From Qipengyuania spongiae (GTDB lineage: Bacteria; Pseudomonadota; Alphaproteobacteria; Sphingomonadales; Sphingomonadaceae), in contig NZ_CP092471.1 of NCBI RefSeq assembly GCF_026168555.1, positions 1,064,501-1,128,500 on the forward strand: a DNA stretch of 64,000 bases. Reading direction: 5' to 3'. Below the pieces are notes generated by a model. The model did not search any database. It saw nothing but the letters and a program-made list of their open reading frames with translations, and was not told the DNA's origin. How positions within the stretch are numbered: position 1 is the stretch's first letter; each line of letters opens with the position of its first letter. Made by a program: the position numbers and the translations under genes. This document shows, piece after piece, positions 52,980 to 62,594 of the stretch.

Positions 52980-53386
52980 GAGACCGTCCTCATCACCACG
53001 AGACCGAAGAACAACCCGCTGATGCCGAGCGCGAAGGAGAGAAAGGCATAGAGCACCGCTATCGCATACTGCCCGCGCTGGATCAGAAGCACGAGTTCGA
53101 GACTGAAGGCAGAAAAGGTGGTGAATCCGCCGAGGAGACCGGCGCCGAGAAGCAGGCGAAGCTGATCGCCGCTCTCCCCGCCGTGGCGCGCGAGCCAACC
53201 GGCCAGCACGCCCATCAGCAGACTGCCCAGCGCATTGACCGCCAGCGTCGCCCAGGGGAAGACGCCCATCGCCGGTGCGCCCAGCCACGTGGTCATTGCA
53301 CGGCCCGCCTGATAGCGCAGCGCCGCGCCGAACGCGCCGCCGATGGCGACATTGACGGTTGCGGCAAGGGGGGAGAGGGAGGACAT
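52976..53386 (-). CDS. crcB: Fluoride efflux channel CrcB/FluC
   Basis: A 136-residue fluoride channel with four membrane segments. GGAFGAALRYQAGRAMTTW contains the G-x3-R-Y motif; TLAVNALGSLLMG and LLGAGLLGGFTTFSAFSLE (the Phe-box region) follow. It functions as a dimer. No fluoride riboswitch is recognisable upstream. It heads a six-gene overlapping operon. Confidence 0.93.
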   Translation of the reverse strand: MSSLSPLAATVNVAIGGAFGAALRYQAGRAMTTWLGAPAMGVFPWATLAVNALGSLLMGVLAGWLARHGGESGDQLRLLLGAGLLGGFTTFSAFSLELVLLIQRGQYAIAVLYAFLSFALGISGLFFGLVVMRTVS

Positions 53387-53683
53387 TGCCCGCGGCCTTA
53401 GCGCCCTCTCCCGCCGGTTGGAAGCCGCACCTTCCCTTGCGGCAACTGCGCGCCGCCGCGGACGGACCGCGCGAGGGCTAAGAAGGCTTGCCTTTCGTGC
53501 CGCTTGCGCCTAGGGAACGCGCCGTTCGAGCCGGTCCGGAACGGATTCGGCGCGTTTTCCGTTGATTGGGTATTCGCCGATTCGATCTGGTGTCGATTCG
53601 GTGCCAGCCATTCGATGGAGGCCGTAATCAGGAGGCAAACCCGCGCCGCGGGCTCTGGCCCGTTCAGTAAGGTGTTTCAGTTT
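53387..53683. other. Intergenic region between crcB and rpsU
   Basis: 297 bases between divergent genes. TTGATT at 53562 with ATCTGG 17 bases later is a weak promoter candidate for rpsU. An in-frame ATG at 53614 could lengthen S21, but the canonical N-terminus is at 53684. I see no riboswitch or RNA gene. Confidence 0.4.
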
Positions 53684-53890
53684 ATGCAAATCATGGTTCG
53701 CGATAACAATGTTGACCAGGCCCTGCGCGCGCTCAAGAAGAAGCTGCAGCGCGAGGGCGTCTATCGCGAAATGAAGCTGCGTCGCCATTACGAAAAGCCG
53801 AGCGAGAAGCGGGCCCGCGAAAAGGCCGCGGCCGTTCGCCGCGCCCGCAAGCTCGAGCGCAAGCGGATGGAGCGCGACGGCATCAAGTAA
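53684..53890 (+). CDS. rpsU: 30S ribosomal protein S21
   Basis: A 68-residue basic ribosomal protein that binds near the anti-Shine-Dalgarno region of 16S RNA. The sequence [46 protein letters not shown] is diagnostic. The first ATG at 53684 gives the family start. A terminator hairpin follows 32 bases after the stop. Confidence 0.97.
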   Translation: MQIMVRDNNVDQALRALKKKLQREGVYREMKLRRHYEKPSEKRAREKAAAVRRARKLERKRMERDGIK

Positions 53891-53921
53891 GCCGTTGCCT
53901 GCCCGGTAGAGAACATTCATG

Positions 53922-53947
53922 AGGGCGCGGAATGAACTCCGCGCCCT
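53922..53947 (+). terminator. Rho-independent terminator after rpsU
   Basis: AGGGCGCGGA (53922-53931) pairs with TCCGCGCCCT (53938-53947), loop ATGAAC, followed by a run of Ts. It lies in the space before the FKBP gene, which starts at 53970, so that gene needs its own promoter or receives read-through. Confidence 0.8.
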
Positions 53948-53969
53948 TTTGCGTATCAGGACCCGACAC

Positions 53970-54581
53970 ATGACCGAGATTACCCGCGTGCCTCTCCAGC
54001 CCATTGCCAAGGGTTCGCTGACCAAGCTGTGGCTCGCCATCGCGGTGCTGGTCCTGATTGGTGCCGGGCTCGCCTGGGCTGCGATCCCGCGCGGTGTCGA
54101 GGTCGAGACGCTGGTCGAGGGCACGGGGCCGACGCCCGCCGCGACTGACGTTGCCTTCGTCCGCTACACCGGGATGCTGCCCGACGGGACGGTGTTCGAC
54201 CAGTCGCAGGACATTCCCCTGCCGGTCGAGGGCATCTTTCCCGAAGGCAACCCGCTGCCGCTCGACCGCATGGTTCCCGGCTTCACCGAAGGCGCGACGC
54301 AGATGCGCCAGGGCGGCAAGTATCGCCTGACCATCCCCGCCGCGATGGGCTATGGTGCGGAAGGGCGGCAGGACCAGATGGGCAATCAGGTGATCCCGCC
54401 CGACAGCGACCTCGTCTTCGAAGTCGAGATGATCGAATTCATGAGTGCGGAGGAGTTCGAGCAAAGACTGCAGGCTCTGCAACAGGCGCTGCAGACACAG
54501 CAGAATCTCGGCGGCCCTCAGCCGGGCGTACCGGGTGCTCCGGGCGGGGCCGTCCCGCCGCCGCCCGCCCCGGGACAGTAG
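53970..54581 (+). CDS. FKBP-type peptidyl-prolyl cis-trans isomerase, membrane-anchored
   Basis: A 203-residue foldase. One N-terminal membrane anchor (LWLAIAVLVLIGAGLAWAA) holds an FKBP domain in the periplasm, recognisable by VAFVRYTGMLPDGTVFDQS, MVPGFTEGATQM, and IPPDSDLVFEVEMI. A tail rich in Gln, Pro and Gly ends the protein. The start is at 53970, giving the anchor a short cytoplasmic lead. It follows the rpsU terminator. Confidence 0.9.
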   Translation: MTEITRVPLQPIAKGSLTKLWLAIAVLVLIGAGLAWAAIPRGVEVETLVEGTGPTPAATDVAFVRYTGMLPDGTVFDQSQDIPLPVEGIFPEGNPLPLDRMVPGFTEGATQMRQGGKYRLTIPAAMGYGAEGRQDQMGNQVIPPDSDLVFEVEMIEFMSAEEFEQRLQALQQALQTQQNLGGPQPGVPGAPGGAVPPPPAPGQ

Positions 54582-54650
54582 TCCACCACATCCGCCGCAG
54601 CGCGAATCGCCGTCTTGATGGCGGCGGCGCGCGCGGCTAGTGCGCGGGGC

Positions 54651-54953
54651 ATGTCAGTCACCCGCGAAGAAGTGGCCAAGATCTCGAACCTCGCACGCAT
54701 CCGCATGACGGATGGCGAGCTCGACCGGATGGTCCCCGAACTCAACAAGATCCTCGACTGGGTCGAACAGCTGGGCGAGGTCGACGTGACCGGCGTCGAG
54801 CCGATGACCGCGGTCATCCCCAACACGCTGCGCCTGCGCGCCGACGAGGTCGACGCCATACCCGAAACCGCGGGCGGCCGGCGCGACGACGTGCTCGCCA
54901 ACGCGCCCGCTGCCGAACACGGTTTCTTCGGCGTGCCCAAGGTGATCGAATGA
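54651..54953 (+). CDS. gatC: Aspartyl/glutamyl-tRNA amidotransferase subunit C
   Basis: The small scaffold subunit (100 residues) of the GatCAB enzyme that converts Glu-tRNA(Gln) or Asp-tRNA(Asn) to the amide. It begins [17 protein letters not shown] and has [26 protein letters not shown] and a final [16 protein letters not shown], all conserved. The stop overlaps gatA as ATGA. First gene of the operon. Confidence 0.96.
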   Translation: MSVTREEVAKISNLARIRMTDGELDRMVPELNKILDWVEQLGEVDVTGVEPMTAVIPNTLRLRADEVDAIPETAGGRRDDVLANAPAAEHGFFGVPKVIE

Positions 54954-56431
54954 CCGACCTTACACAGCTCGGCGTCAAGGCCATCCGCGACGGCGTGGCC
55001 GGCGGCGATTTCACCGCCCGCGAGGTGGCCGAGAGTTTTAACGCCGCAGTCGCCGACGCAAGCGCCCTCAACGCCTTTATCGTGACGACGCCCGACCACG
55101 CGCTCGCCGCCGCCGATGCGGTCGATGCCCGGCGCGCGAAGGGCGAGGATCTGGGCGGGATGGGCGGCGTGCCGATCGGGATGAAGGACTTGTTCTGCAC
55201 CGACGGGGTGCAGACCACCGCTGCCAGCCACATCCTCGAAGGCTTCGTGCCGCGCTACGAGAGCACCGTTTCTCGCAAGCTGTGGGAAGCGGGGGCGGGG
55301 ATGCTAGGCAAGCTCAATCTCGACCAGTTCGCGATGGGATCGTCGAACGAGACCAGCTATTTCAGCAACGTTTCCTCGCCGTGGCGCAAGGACGGCACGA
55401 ACGCCGCGATGAGCCCGGGCGGTTCCTCGGGCGGCTCCTCCGCCGCCGTTTCCGCGCGGATCGCGCCCGCCGCCACCGGCACCGACACCGGCGGTTCGAT
55501 TCGCCAGCCCGCCGCCTTCACCGGCATCGCCGGGATCAAACCGACCTATGGTCGGTGCAGCCGCTGGGGCGTGGTCGCCTTCGCTTCCAGCCTCGATCAG
55601 GCCGGGCCGATGGCGCGCAGCGTCGAGGATTGCGCGATCATGCTCGAGGCGATGGCCGGTTTCGATCCCAAGGATGCGACCAGCCTTCAGATGGACGTGC
55701 CCGCATGGGAAGCGGGCCTCGATGCGAACCTCAAGGGCAAGCGCATCGGCATTCCGCGCGAATATCGGATGGAGGGCACCGATCAGGCGATCCTCGATTC
55801 GTGGGAGCAGGGCAAGGCCTGGCTGCGCGACGCGGGCGCCGAGATCGTCGACGTCTCGCTGCCACACACGAAATACGCGCTGCCCGCCTATTACATCATC
55901 GCGCCCGCCGAAGCCTCGTCCAACCTCGCCCGCTATGACGGCGTGCGCTATGGCTTGCGCGATCTGCCGGACGGCTCGGGCCTGCAGGACATGTACGCCG
56001 CCACCCGCGAAGAAGGCTTCGGCGACGAGGTCAAGCGCCGCATCCTGATCGGCACCTACGTGCTCAGCGCCGGGTTCTACGATGCCTATTACACGCAGGC
56101 GCAGAAGATCCGTGCGCTGGTGGCGAAGGATTTCGAAGACGCTTTCGCGAGCTGCGACGCGATCCTCGCGCCGACCACACCGACCGCGAGCTTCCCGCTG
56201 GGCGACAAGTCGGACGATCCGCTGGCGATGTATCTCAACGACGTCTTCGCCGTGCCCGCCAGCCTCGCAGGGCTTCCGGCGATGAGCGTTCCGGCCATGC
56301 TCAACCCGGAAGGACTGCCACTCGGTCTCCAGATCGTCGGCAAGCCCTTCGACGAGCAGGGCGTGCTGAACGCCGGCCTCGCGATCCAGCAGCGTGCCGG
56401 GTTCGACGCCGCGCCGGAGAAGTGGTGGTGA
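54950..56431 (+). CDS. gatA: Aspartyl/glutamyl-tRNA amidotransferase subunit A
   Basis: The amidase subunit (493 residues) that releases ammonia from glutamine. The Ser-cisSer-Lys triad is visible: Lys in IGMKDLF, cis-Ser in [11 protein letters not shown], and nucleophile Ser in [11 protein letters not shown]. The length is usual. Its TGA overlaps the GTG of a small ORF rather than gatB directly. Confidence 0.97.
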   Translation: MTDLTQLGVKAIRDGVAGGDFTAREVAESFNAAVADASALNAFIVTTPDHALAAADAVDARRAKGEDLGGMGGVPIGMKDLFCTDGVQTTAASHILEGFVPRYESTVSRKLWEAGAGMLGKLNLDQFAMGSSNETSYFSNVSSPWRKDGTNAAMSPGGSSGGSSAAVSARIAPAATGTDTGGSIRQPAAFTGIAGIKPTYGRCSRWGVVAFASSLDQAGPMARSVEDCAIMLEAMAGFDPKDATSLQMDVPAWEAGLDANLKGKRIGIPREYRMEGTDQAILDSWEQGKAWLRDAGAEIVDVSLPHTKYALPAYYIIAPAEASSNLARYDGVRYGLRDLPDGSGLQDMYAATREEGFGDEVKRRILIGTYVLSAGFYDAYYTQAQKIRALVAKDFEDAFASCDAILAPTTPTASFPLGDKSDDPLAMYLNDVFAVPASLAGLPAMSVPAMLNPEGLPLGLQIVGKPFDEQGVLNAGLAIQQRAGFDAAPEKWW

Positions 56432-56568
56432 ATTTCGGTCCGATCGAATGGATCGCCTCGATAGGCGTGGTAATCGCGCTGTTCGTCGTCCCCGTGATCG
56501 TGGCCTTGCGCGGCCCGGCGGGGGAGGCCCGGTTCGATGCAGATGGCAAGGTGATCGAAGATGAGTGA
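56428..56568 (+). CDS. Small single-pass membrane protein between gatA and gatB
   Basis: A 46-codon frame in the 129-base gap between gatA and gatB. GTG at 56428 overlaps the gatA stop as GTGA; the TGA at 56566-56568 overlaps the gatB start by eight bases. It codes for a short lead, one membrane helix ([20 protein letters not shown]) and an acidic tail ending DGKVIEDE. The exact fit to both neighbours argues for a translated gene. I do not recognise it. Confidence 0.6.
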   Translation: MNFGPIEWIASIGVVIALFVVPVIVALRGPAGEARFDADGKVIEDE

Positions 56569-58057
56569 GTACCGCATCAAGGGCGCCACCGGCGAATGGG
56601 AGGTCGTGATCGGCCTCGAAGTCCACGCGCAGGTCACCTCCAACGCCAAGCTGTTCTCGGGCGCCGCCACCGCCTTCGGGGCGGAGCCCAATTCGCAGGT
56701 CAGCCTGGTCGATGCCGCGATGCCGGGGATGCTGCCGGTGCCCAACCGCGAATGCATCCGGCAGGCGGTCCGCACCGGCATGGCGATCGAGGCCGAGATC
56801 AACGCCTGGAGCCGCTTCGACCGCAAGAACTACTTCTACGCCGACCTGCCGCAAGGCTACCAGATCAGCCAGCTCTACCACCCGCTGGTGGGCGAGGGCT
56901 CGCTGACCATCGAGGCGGACGAGAAGGCCGGCATACCGCAGGACAAGGTCATCGGGATCGAGCGCATCCATGTCGAACAGGATGCGGGCAAGCTGATGCA
57001 CGATCAGCATCCGACCATGTCCTATGTCGATCTCAACCGCAGCGGCGTCGCGCTGATGGAGATCGTCAGCCGCCCCGACATGCGCTCGCCCGCCGAGGCC
57101 GGGGCCTATGTCCGCAAGCTGCGCTCGATCCTGCGCTATGTCGGATCGTGCGACGGCAATATGGAAGAAGGCTCGATGCGCGCCGACGTGAATGTCTCCG
57201 TCCGCAAGCCGGGCGAGGGATTCGGCACGCGCACCGAGACGAAGAACGTCAACTCGGTGCGTTTCGTGATGCAGGTCATCGAATACGAGGCGAACCGCCA
57301 GGTCGAGGTGATCGAGAACGGCGGCAGCGTCGATCAGGAAACCCGCCTGTTCGACGTCGCGAGCGGCACCACGCGGACCATGCGCAGCAAGGAAGACGCG
57401 CATGACTACCGCTATTTCCCCGATCCCGACCTGCTGCCGCTCGAACTCGACGAGGACTTCCTCGCCGAATGCCGCGCCAGCCTGCCCGAACTGCCCGACG
57501 CCAAGCGCGCGCGCTACGAGGGCGAGCTCGGCCTCACGCCCTACAACGCCCGCGAACTGACCGCCGAGGTCGAAACCTTCGCCCGCTTCGAGACGCTGCT
57601 CGCTGAAACTGCGCAGGCGACGGGAAAGAGCGAAAAGGAAATCGCCACCCCGGTCGCCAACTGGGCGCTCTCGGTCGCACCGGGCGTGATGAAGTCGCTG
57701 GGCGAGGAAGCAAACCCCTCCAACGCCACGGCGAAGGCACAGGCGCGCATCCTCGCCATGCAGGACAAGGGCGAAATCTCTGGCGGCCAGGCCAAGGAAA
57801 TCTACGAGATCGTCCTGCGCGATGGCGGCGATCCCGAAGCCATCGCCGATGAAAAGGGCTTGAAGCAGGTCAGCGACACCGGCGCGATCGAAGCAGCGAT
57901 CGACGCCATCATCGCCGCGAACCAGGACAAGGTCGCCGAATATCGGGGCGGCAAGGACAAGCTGTTCGGCTTCTTCGTCGGCCAGACGATGAAGGCGATG
58001 CATGGCAAGGCCAACCCGGCGGTGGTCAACCAGATCCTGAAGGACAAGCTGGCTTGA
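56561..58057 (+). CDS. gatB: Aspartyl/glutamyl-tRNA amidotransferase subunit B
   Basis: The kinase and tRNA-binding subunit (498 residues) that activates Glu-tRNA or Asp-t[26 protein letters not shown], the metal-binding region [34 protein letters not shown] and the C-terminal tail domain ([13 protein letters not shown]) are all typical. Its stop is directly joined to the next ATG. Confidence 0.97.
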   Translation: MSEYRIKGATGEWEVVIGLEVHAQVTSNAKLFSGAATAFGAEPNSQVSLVDAAMPGMLPVPNRECIRQAVRTGMAIEAEINAWSRFDRKNYFYADLPQGYQISQLYHPLVGEGSLTIEADEKAGIPQDKVIGIERIHVEQDAGKLMHDQHPTMSYVDLNRSGVALMEIVSRPDMRSPAEAGAYVRKLRSILRYVGSCDGNMEEGSMRADVNVSVRKPGEGFGTRTETKNVNSVRFVMQVIEYEANRQVEVIENGGSVDQETRLFDVASGTTRTMRSKEDAHDYRYFPDPDLLPLELDEDFLAECRASLPELPDAKRARYEGELGLTPYNARELTAEVETFARFETLLAETAQATGKSEKEIATPVANWALSVAPGVMKSLGEEANPSNATAKAQARILAMQDKGEISGGQAKEIYEIVLRDGGDPEAIADEKGLKQVSDTGAIEAAIDAIIAANQDKVAEYRGGKDKLFGFFVGQTMKAMHGKANPAVVNQILKDKLA

Positions 58058-59247
58058 TGCAGCGTATCGCGCTGCTGGCCGTGGCGCTGCTGTCGGCCGG
58101 CTGCGCGTCGGCGCAGTCGCAGACTGAAAATGCAGATCCGGCGACGACGGTACGGGCGGCGAATGGCGTGAGGCTGACGGTCGTCGAGCCACCGATACCC
58201 GCAGCGGAGGCGGGTTTGCAGTATCTCTTTGACGTACCGGGCAAGGGAAAACCTGTCGGCCCGGTAACCCAGCAATGGTCGATGTTGGGACGCGAGGATC
58301 GCGGCGCGGCTACAAGAGATTCTGAGTACCGGGCGCGATCCTGCAAACCGCTCGTCCGCAAAGGCGCAAATTGGCTCGGCGAGATCGTCGCGCGAGCCGC
58401 AGACCGGCGCGTCGTGATCGTGAACGAAAGCCACACCGTTACGCGCCATCGCGACACGATCGGGCAGATCATCGCCGCGCTCCGCCCGCTTGGCTATTCG
58501 GTCTACGCTGCCGAAACCTTCGGCAATTATGGCGAGCCTACGAACATCGAGACCAACGCCGAGCTTGCCTGGCCGCATCTGACCGACGGCACCTACACCA
58601 ACGAAGCTGCCTTCGGTCGCTTGATACGGAAAGCCAAGACGCTCGGTTATCGTTTGGCGGCCTACGAACAGAAACGTGAGCAACGTGCGGAACCGGGCGC
58701 CGGTCTTGAGGCGGATATCAAGGCCCGAGAAACCGCGCAGGCGGAGAACCTAGCCGAGATCCTGGCGACCATGGCGCCGGACGAGAAGCTGATCGTTCAT
58801 GTCGGCTATGCCCACGCCTCGGAAGTGCCCCTGCCTCCCGGAGGCAGACTATGGATGGCGGCGCGATTGCAGCGGCTGACCGGCATCGACCCGCTGACGA
58901 TTTCGCAGACATTGTGTTCGAGCGACGGTGGGAAGCCGTTCCTTGCAGAGCTTCCTGACAGCGAACCCAAGAGCCTCGTCGATCTGGTGCTCTCGCAGCC
59001 GGTCGCCAGTTTCAAGCGGTCGCGGCCCGCATGGCGCCGAGCGTCGGGCGATCTCGAAGTCGATATTCCCGAAGTGTTTCGTGCAGAGGGCGTGCCGCTC
59101 GTGATCGAGGCCTTCCGCACCGAAGAGCCCTTCGCCGCTGTACCCATGGACCGCATCTACGTCGAGCCGGGCGAGGATATTCCCCTGCTGCTCCCGCCAG
59201 GAGACTACAAGGTCAGGGCCGTCGTGCCGTCCTTCGTGGCGCGATGA
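58057..59247 (+). CDS. Lipoprotein with ChaN/erythromycin esterase-like domain
   Basis: A 396-residue exported lipoprotein: the signal peptide has a Cys in LLSAGCASAQ. The domain shows VIVNESHTVTRHRDTI, VYAAETFG, LGYRLAAYEQ and LIVHVGYAHASEVPL, i.e. the buried Glu and His pattern of the ChaN/EreA-like superfamily. No defined enzyme role follows. It lies in the gat operon, coupled to gatB (TGATG) and trmL (ATGA). It could be a stress or heme-related protein, but this is a guess. Confidence 0.65.
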   Translation: MQRIALLAVALLSAGCASAQSQTENADPATTVRAANGVRLTVVEPPIPAAEAGLQYLFDVPGKGKPVGPVTQQWSMLGREDRGAATRDSEYRARSCKPLVRKGANWLGEIVARAADRRVVIVNESHTVTRHRDTIGQIIAALRPLGYSVYAAETFGNYGEPTNIETNAELAWPHLTDGTYTNEAAFGRLIRKAKTLGYRLAAYEQKREQRAEPGAGLEADIKARETAQAENLAEILATMAPDEKLIVHVGYAHASEVPLPPGGRLWMAARLQRLTGIDPLTISQTLCSSDGGKPFLAELPDSEPKSLVDLVLSQPVASFKRSRPAWRRASGDLEVDIPEVFRAEGVPLVIEAFRTEEPFAAVPMDRIYVEPGEDIPLLLPPGDYKVRAVVPSFVAR

Positions 59248-59705
59248 CCACCATCGTCCTCGTTCAGCCGGAGATACCCGGTAATACCGGCGCGGTGGGG
59301 CGAACCTGCGTGGCGCTGGGCATGGACCTGGTGCTGATCCATCCGCTCGGCTTCGTGATCTCGGACACACGGCTGAAGCGCTCGGGGCTCGATTACTGGC
59401 AGCACATCCAGCTGGCCGAATTCGCCAGCTGGCAGGCCTTTCTGGACGAGCGACGCCCGCGCGGCGACCAGATGTTCCTGTTCGAGGAATATGCGCCGCG
59501 TAGCTTCTACGAGCCGGACTATCCGGACGACGCCTATCTCGTCTTCGGGTGCGAAACCAAAGGCCTGCCTGACCAGATCGTGGCCAATCACCGCGAGAGC
59601 CTGGTGGCGCTGCCCATGCTTTCGGACAAGGTGCGCTCGCTCAATCTGGCGAACACGGTCAGCGCCGCCGCCTATCAGGCGATGCGTGGGCGGTTCCTGC
59701 GCTAG
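59244..59705 (+). CDS. trmL: tRNA (cytidine(34)-2'-O)-methyltransferase
   Basis: A SPOUT-family methyltransferase of 153 residues that methylates the wobble ribose in tRNA-Leu. VLVQPEIPGNTGAVGRTCVALG, then FGCETKGLPDQI and LNLANTVSAAAYQAMR are typical of TrmL. The start is the ATG at 59244, overlapping the lipoprotein stop. It ends the gat operon; about 116 bases lie before the peptidase gene. Confidence 0.94.
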   Translation: MTTIVLVQPEIPGNTGAVGRTCVALGMDLVLIHPLGFVISDTRLKRSGLDYWQHIQLAEFASWQAFLDERRPRGDQMFLFEEYAPRSFYEPDYPDDAYLVFGCETKGLPDQIVANHRESLVALPMLSDKVRSLNLANTVSAAAYQAMRGRFLR

Positions 59706-59821
59706 ACCCGTCGTTCGTCGCTCGCAGAATGCGCCGGGCGAAAGCGCACTTGCCGCCCGGAATGGCGCGGCCTAGCATTCCGCCATCCGCGCGGGGACTC
59801 GCGCGCTCAATTGGGGACCTC

Positions 59822-62002
59822 ATGACAATGCGCAAAACGGCCTTCTCAGCCGCTCTGCTCGCCTGCGCGGCGAGCCTGCCCTTCGCCGCTCCGGCGGCCG
59901 CCAAGGAGGGCATGTTCACGCCCGACCAGCTGCCTGCCATTGCCACCGATCTGAAGCAGACGGGGCTCGAGCTCGACCCGGAGACTCTGACAGACCTCAC
60001 CGCCTTTCCGATGGGCGCGATCGTCTCGCTCGGCGGATGTTCGGCGAGCTTCGTCTCGCCCGAAGGGCTGGTGGTGACCAACCACCACTGCGCGCGCGGA
60101 TCGGTGCAGTACAATTCGACCGCCGAGAACAATTACCTCGAGAACGGTTTCCTCGCCAAGACGAAGAATCGCGAGCTGCCCGCCGCGCCGGGATCGCGCA
60201 TCTACGTGACGACGCAGGTGACCGACGTCACCGATCGCATCCGGTCGGGCACCGAGCGGCTCGCGCCCAATGCCCGCTACGACACGGTCGAGCAGCGCCA
60301 GAAGGACATCACCGCCGAATGCGAGCGCGATGCCGGTTTCCGCTGCCAGGTCGCGAGCTTCTATGGCGGCTCGCAATACAAGCTGATCAAGCGGCTCGAG
60401 ATTCGCGACGTGCGGCTGGTCTATGCGCCGGCCGATTCGATCGGCAAGTATGGCGGCGACATCGACAACTGGCAGTGGCCGCGCCACACCGGAGATTTCT
60501 CCTTTTACCGCGCCTATGTCGCACCCGACGGGTCGGCGGCGGACTATGCCGAGAACAACGTCCCCTACCGCCCGGAACATCACCTCAAGGTGAGCGCGGC
60601 GGGCCTCGACAACGGCGATTTCGTGATGGCGGCGGGCTACCCCGGATCGACCTCGCGCTACGCAACCCTGGCCGAGGTCGAGGATACGTTCGGCTGGCGC
60701 TACCCGCTTCAGGTCGGGCTCTACAATGACTGGATCGACACGATCGAGGCGGCCGCACCCGAAGGCTCGGACGCGCGAGTGAAGTACGAATCGCGTCTCG
60801 CCGGCCTCAACAACACCGAGAAGAACCTGCGCGGCCAGATTGACGGCGCGCGCCGCGTGGGCCTCGTCGACCGGCGGCGGGCACGGGAAACCTCCTTGGC
60901 CGACTGGATCTCGGCCGACCGCTCGCGCGCATCCTATGCCCGCGCCACGCGCGAATTGCAGGCGCTCAGCGCCGAGGACGCGGCGGCCTCGCGCCAGAAC
61001 CTGTGGTATGGCCTCGCCACCAGTTCGCAGATGCTGTCGGCGGCGGAGCGGCTCTATCGCCTCTCGCGAGAGCGGCAGAAGCCCGATGCCGAGCGCGATC
61101 CGGGCTTCCAGGAACGCGACATGACATTCTTCCGCCAGGGTCTCCAGGCGCTCGACCGGCGCTACGATCCGGCGGTCGACAAGGCCGAGTGGATGCTGTT
61201 CCTTGGCAAGTATCTCGACCAGCCCGCCGCCGCGCGGGTTCCCGCGCTCGACCGGGCGCTGGGCCTCACCGGCAATGTCGACCGCGCCGCGCTGGAGAGC
61301 CGGATCGACGGCTATTACGCCGCGACCGATCTTGATGACAGCGCGACCCGGCTGGCCCTGATGGAAGCGAGCCCGGCCCAGCTGGAAGCGAACGGCGATC
61401 CGTTCATGAAGCTGGCGGTCGCGCTCTATGATTACGAGCGCCAGCTCGAGCAGCAGAGCGAGGAACGCGCCGGCCGGATGCTGGCCGTGCGGCCCGCCTA
61501 TATGGAGGCGATCACCCAGTGGCAGCGTTCGCAGGGCGTCAATACCTATCCCGATGCCAACAGCACGCTGCGCGTGACTTACGGTACGGTGCTGGGCGGC
61601 GTTCCGCGCGACGGGATGGCCTATCTGCCGTTCACTACCGTAGAGGGCATTCTGGAAAAGGACACCGGCGAGGAGCCGTTCAACTCCCCGCCCAAGTTGC
61701 TCGAGGAAATCCGCCAGAAGGATTACGGCCGCTATGCGCTGGATAGCATTGGCACGGTGCCGGTGAACTTCCTCTCGGACCTCGATTCGACCGGCGGCAA
61801 CAGCGGTTCGGCCACGCTGAACTCGCGCGCCGAGCTGGTCGGCCTGCTGTTCGACGGCACGTTCGAAAGCGTCAATTCGGACTGGGATTTCGACCCCAAG
61901 ACGACCCGCACGATCCATGTCGACACCCGCTACATGCTGTGGGTGATGGACAAGGTCGACGGGGCCGACGTGCTGATCCGGGAAATGGATATCGTGCGCT
62001 AG
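59822..62002 (+). CDS. S46-family dipeptidyl-peptidase
   Basis: A periplasmic serine peptidase (726 residues) that removes dipeptides. A signal peptide (FSAALLACAASLPFAAPAAA) precedes the trypsin-like halves: VVTNHHCARG with His88 or His89, the Asp region YGGDIDNWQWPRH, and the Ser in GGNSGSATLN (Ser661). Length and motifs match DPP7/DPP11. By hand alignment the residue 18 past the Ser (in LLFDGTFES) is Gly, as in DPP7, suggesting hydrophobic P1 preference. Start is the ATG at 59822 with GGGGA upstream; 59828 is an alternative. Confidence 0.9.
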   Translation: MTMRKTAFSAALLACAASLPFAAPAAAKEGMFTPDQLPAIATDLKQTGLELDPETLTDLTAFPMGAIVSLGGCSASFVSPEGLVVTNHHCARGSVQYNSTAENNYLENGFLAKTKNRELPAAPGSRIYVTTQVTDVTDRIRSGTERLAPNARYDTVEQRQKDITAECERDAGFRCQVASFYGGSQYKLIKRLEIRDVRLVYAPADSIGKYGGDIDNWQWPRHTGDFSFYRAYVAPDGSAADYAENNVPYRPEHHLKVSAAGLDNGDFVMAAGYPGSTSRYATLAEVEDTFGWRYPLQVGLYNDWIDTIEAAAPEGSDARVKYESRLAGLNNTEKNLRGQIDGARRVGLVDRRRARETSLADWISADRSRASYARATRELQALSAEDAAASRQNLWYGLATSSQMLSAAERLYRLSRERQKPDAERDPGFQERDMTFFRQGLQALDRRYDPAVDKAEWMLFLGKYLDQPAAARVPALDRALGLTGNVDRAALESRIDGYYAATDLDDSATRLALMEASPAQLEANGDPFMKLAVALYDYERQLEQQSEERAGRMLAVRPAYMEAITQWQRSQGVNTYPDANSTLRVTYGTVLGGVPRDGMAYLPFTTVEGILEKDTGEEPFNSPPKLLEEIRQKDYGRYALDSIGTVPVNFLSDLDSTGGNSGSATLNSRAELVGLLFDGTFESVNSDWDFDPKTTRTIHVDTRYMLWVMDKVDGADVLIREMDIVR

Positions 62003-62026
62003 GGCGCATGCCTCATACGGGAAAGC

Positions 62027-62058
62027 AAAGGCCGCCGGAGCGATCCGGCGGCCTTTTT
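62027..62058 (+). terminator. Rho-independent terminator after the S46 peptidase gene
   Basis: AAAGGCCGCCGGA (62027-62039) pairs with TCCGGCGGCCTTT (62044-62056), a 13-base-pair stem with a four-base GCGA loop, then a run of Ts. Confidence 0.9.
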
Positions 62059-62143
62059 GCATGCGCGGAGCCGACCATCCAGGACGGCCATGGCTCTTCC
62101 GCCCCCCCGCTAGGGCGCCGCGAATTGCGGCTCCTGAACGAAA

Positions 62144-62171
62144 GAGGCCGCCGGATCGCTCCGACGGCCTC
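62144..62171 (-). terminator. Hairpin after the 101-residue protein gene
   Basis: GAGGCCGCCGGA (62144-62155) pairs with TCCGACGGCCTC (62160-62171), a 12-base stem with one mismatch. It closely resembles the hairpin at 62027, 90 bases away, and serves the minus-strand gene that ends at 62196. It has no strong U run. Confidence 0.55.
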
Positions 62172-62195
62172 GAATTCTTTGGCCGGGGCGGCGGT

Positions 62196-62501
62196 TCAGC
62201 CCTGACGTTCGCCAGTCAGTGGCATGTCGCCGAAGGCACCGGCGTTGACGGTGCCGGTCATCTGGTCGCCATTGACGGTGGCGCTGCAGTTGAGCGTCAT
62301 CGGCATGGGAACGGTCATGTCCATCTTCCAGTTCAGCGTGTCGCCCGAGATGCTGCCGTCCTTGACGTCCATCGAGCCCATGCCGCCGGCCATCGAGCCG
62401 GTGAAGCTGTTGCCATCGTCGCCCAGGACGACAGTGAAGGTGCCCTTCTGATCGCCCATCGGGCTCTTGACGACGGTATCGTAGGTTCCGGCTACGGACA
62501 T
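62196..62501 (-). CDS. Hypothetical 101-residue protein
   Basis: A small soluble protein, starting MSVAGTYDTVVKSPMGDQ and rich in Gly, Met, Thr and Asp. Repeated short beta-like stretches (GTFTVVLGDDGNSFTGSMAG, GSMDVKDGSISGDTLNWKMDM, GTVNAGAFGDMPLTG) suggest a small beta-barrel or sandwich. No signal peptide is seen. Start ATG at 62501 has AGGAG eight bases upstream; a longer frame is open but lacks a site. I do not recognise a named family with certainty. Confidence 0.7.
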   Translation of the reverse strand: MSVAGTYDTVVKSPMGDQKGTFTVVLGDDGNSFTGSMAGGMGSMDVKDGSISGDTLNWKMDMTVPMPMTLNCSATVNGDQMTGTVNAGAFGDMPLTGERQG

Positions 62502-62594
62502 GAAATTCTCTCCTGATTGGTGACTGACGATAAGCGTTGTGTGGCTGTCAATCGGCCTTGCTGACAGCGATGTCAATAAGGCCGATTATACACC

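Noticed and set aside
53387-53520. Fluoride riboswitch before crcB
   Set aside because: The upstream bases do not contain the conserved riboswitch core or pseudoknot pattern.
55304-58192. A long open frame antisense to gatA and gatB
   Set aside because: Same reason: no domain or ribosome site, and the sense strand encodes two well-defined proteins.
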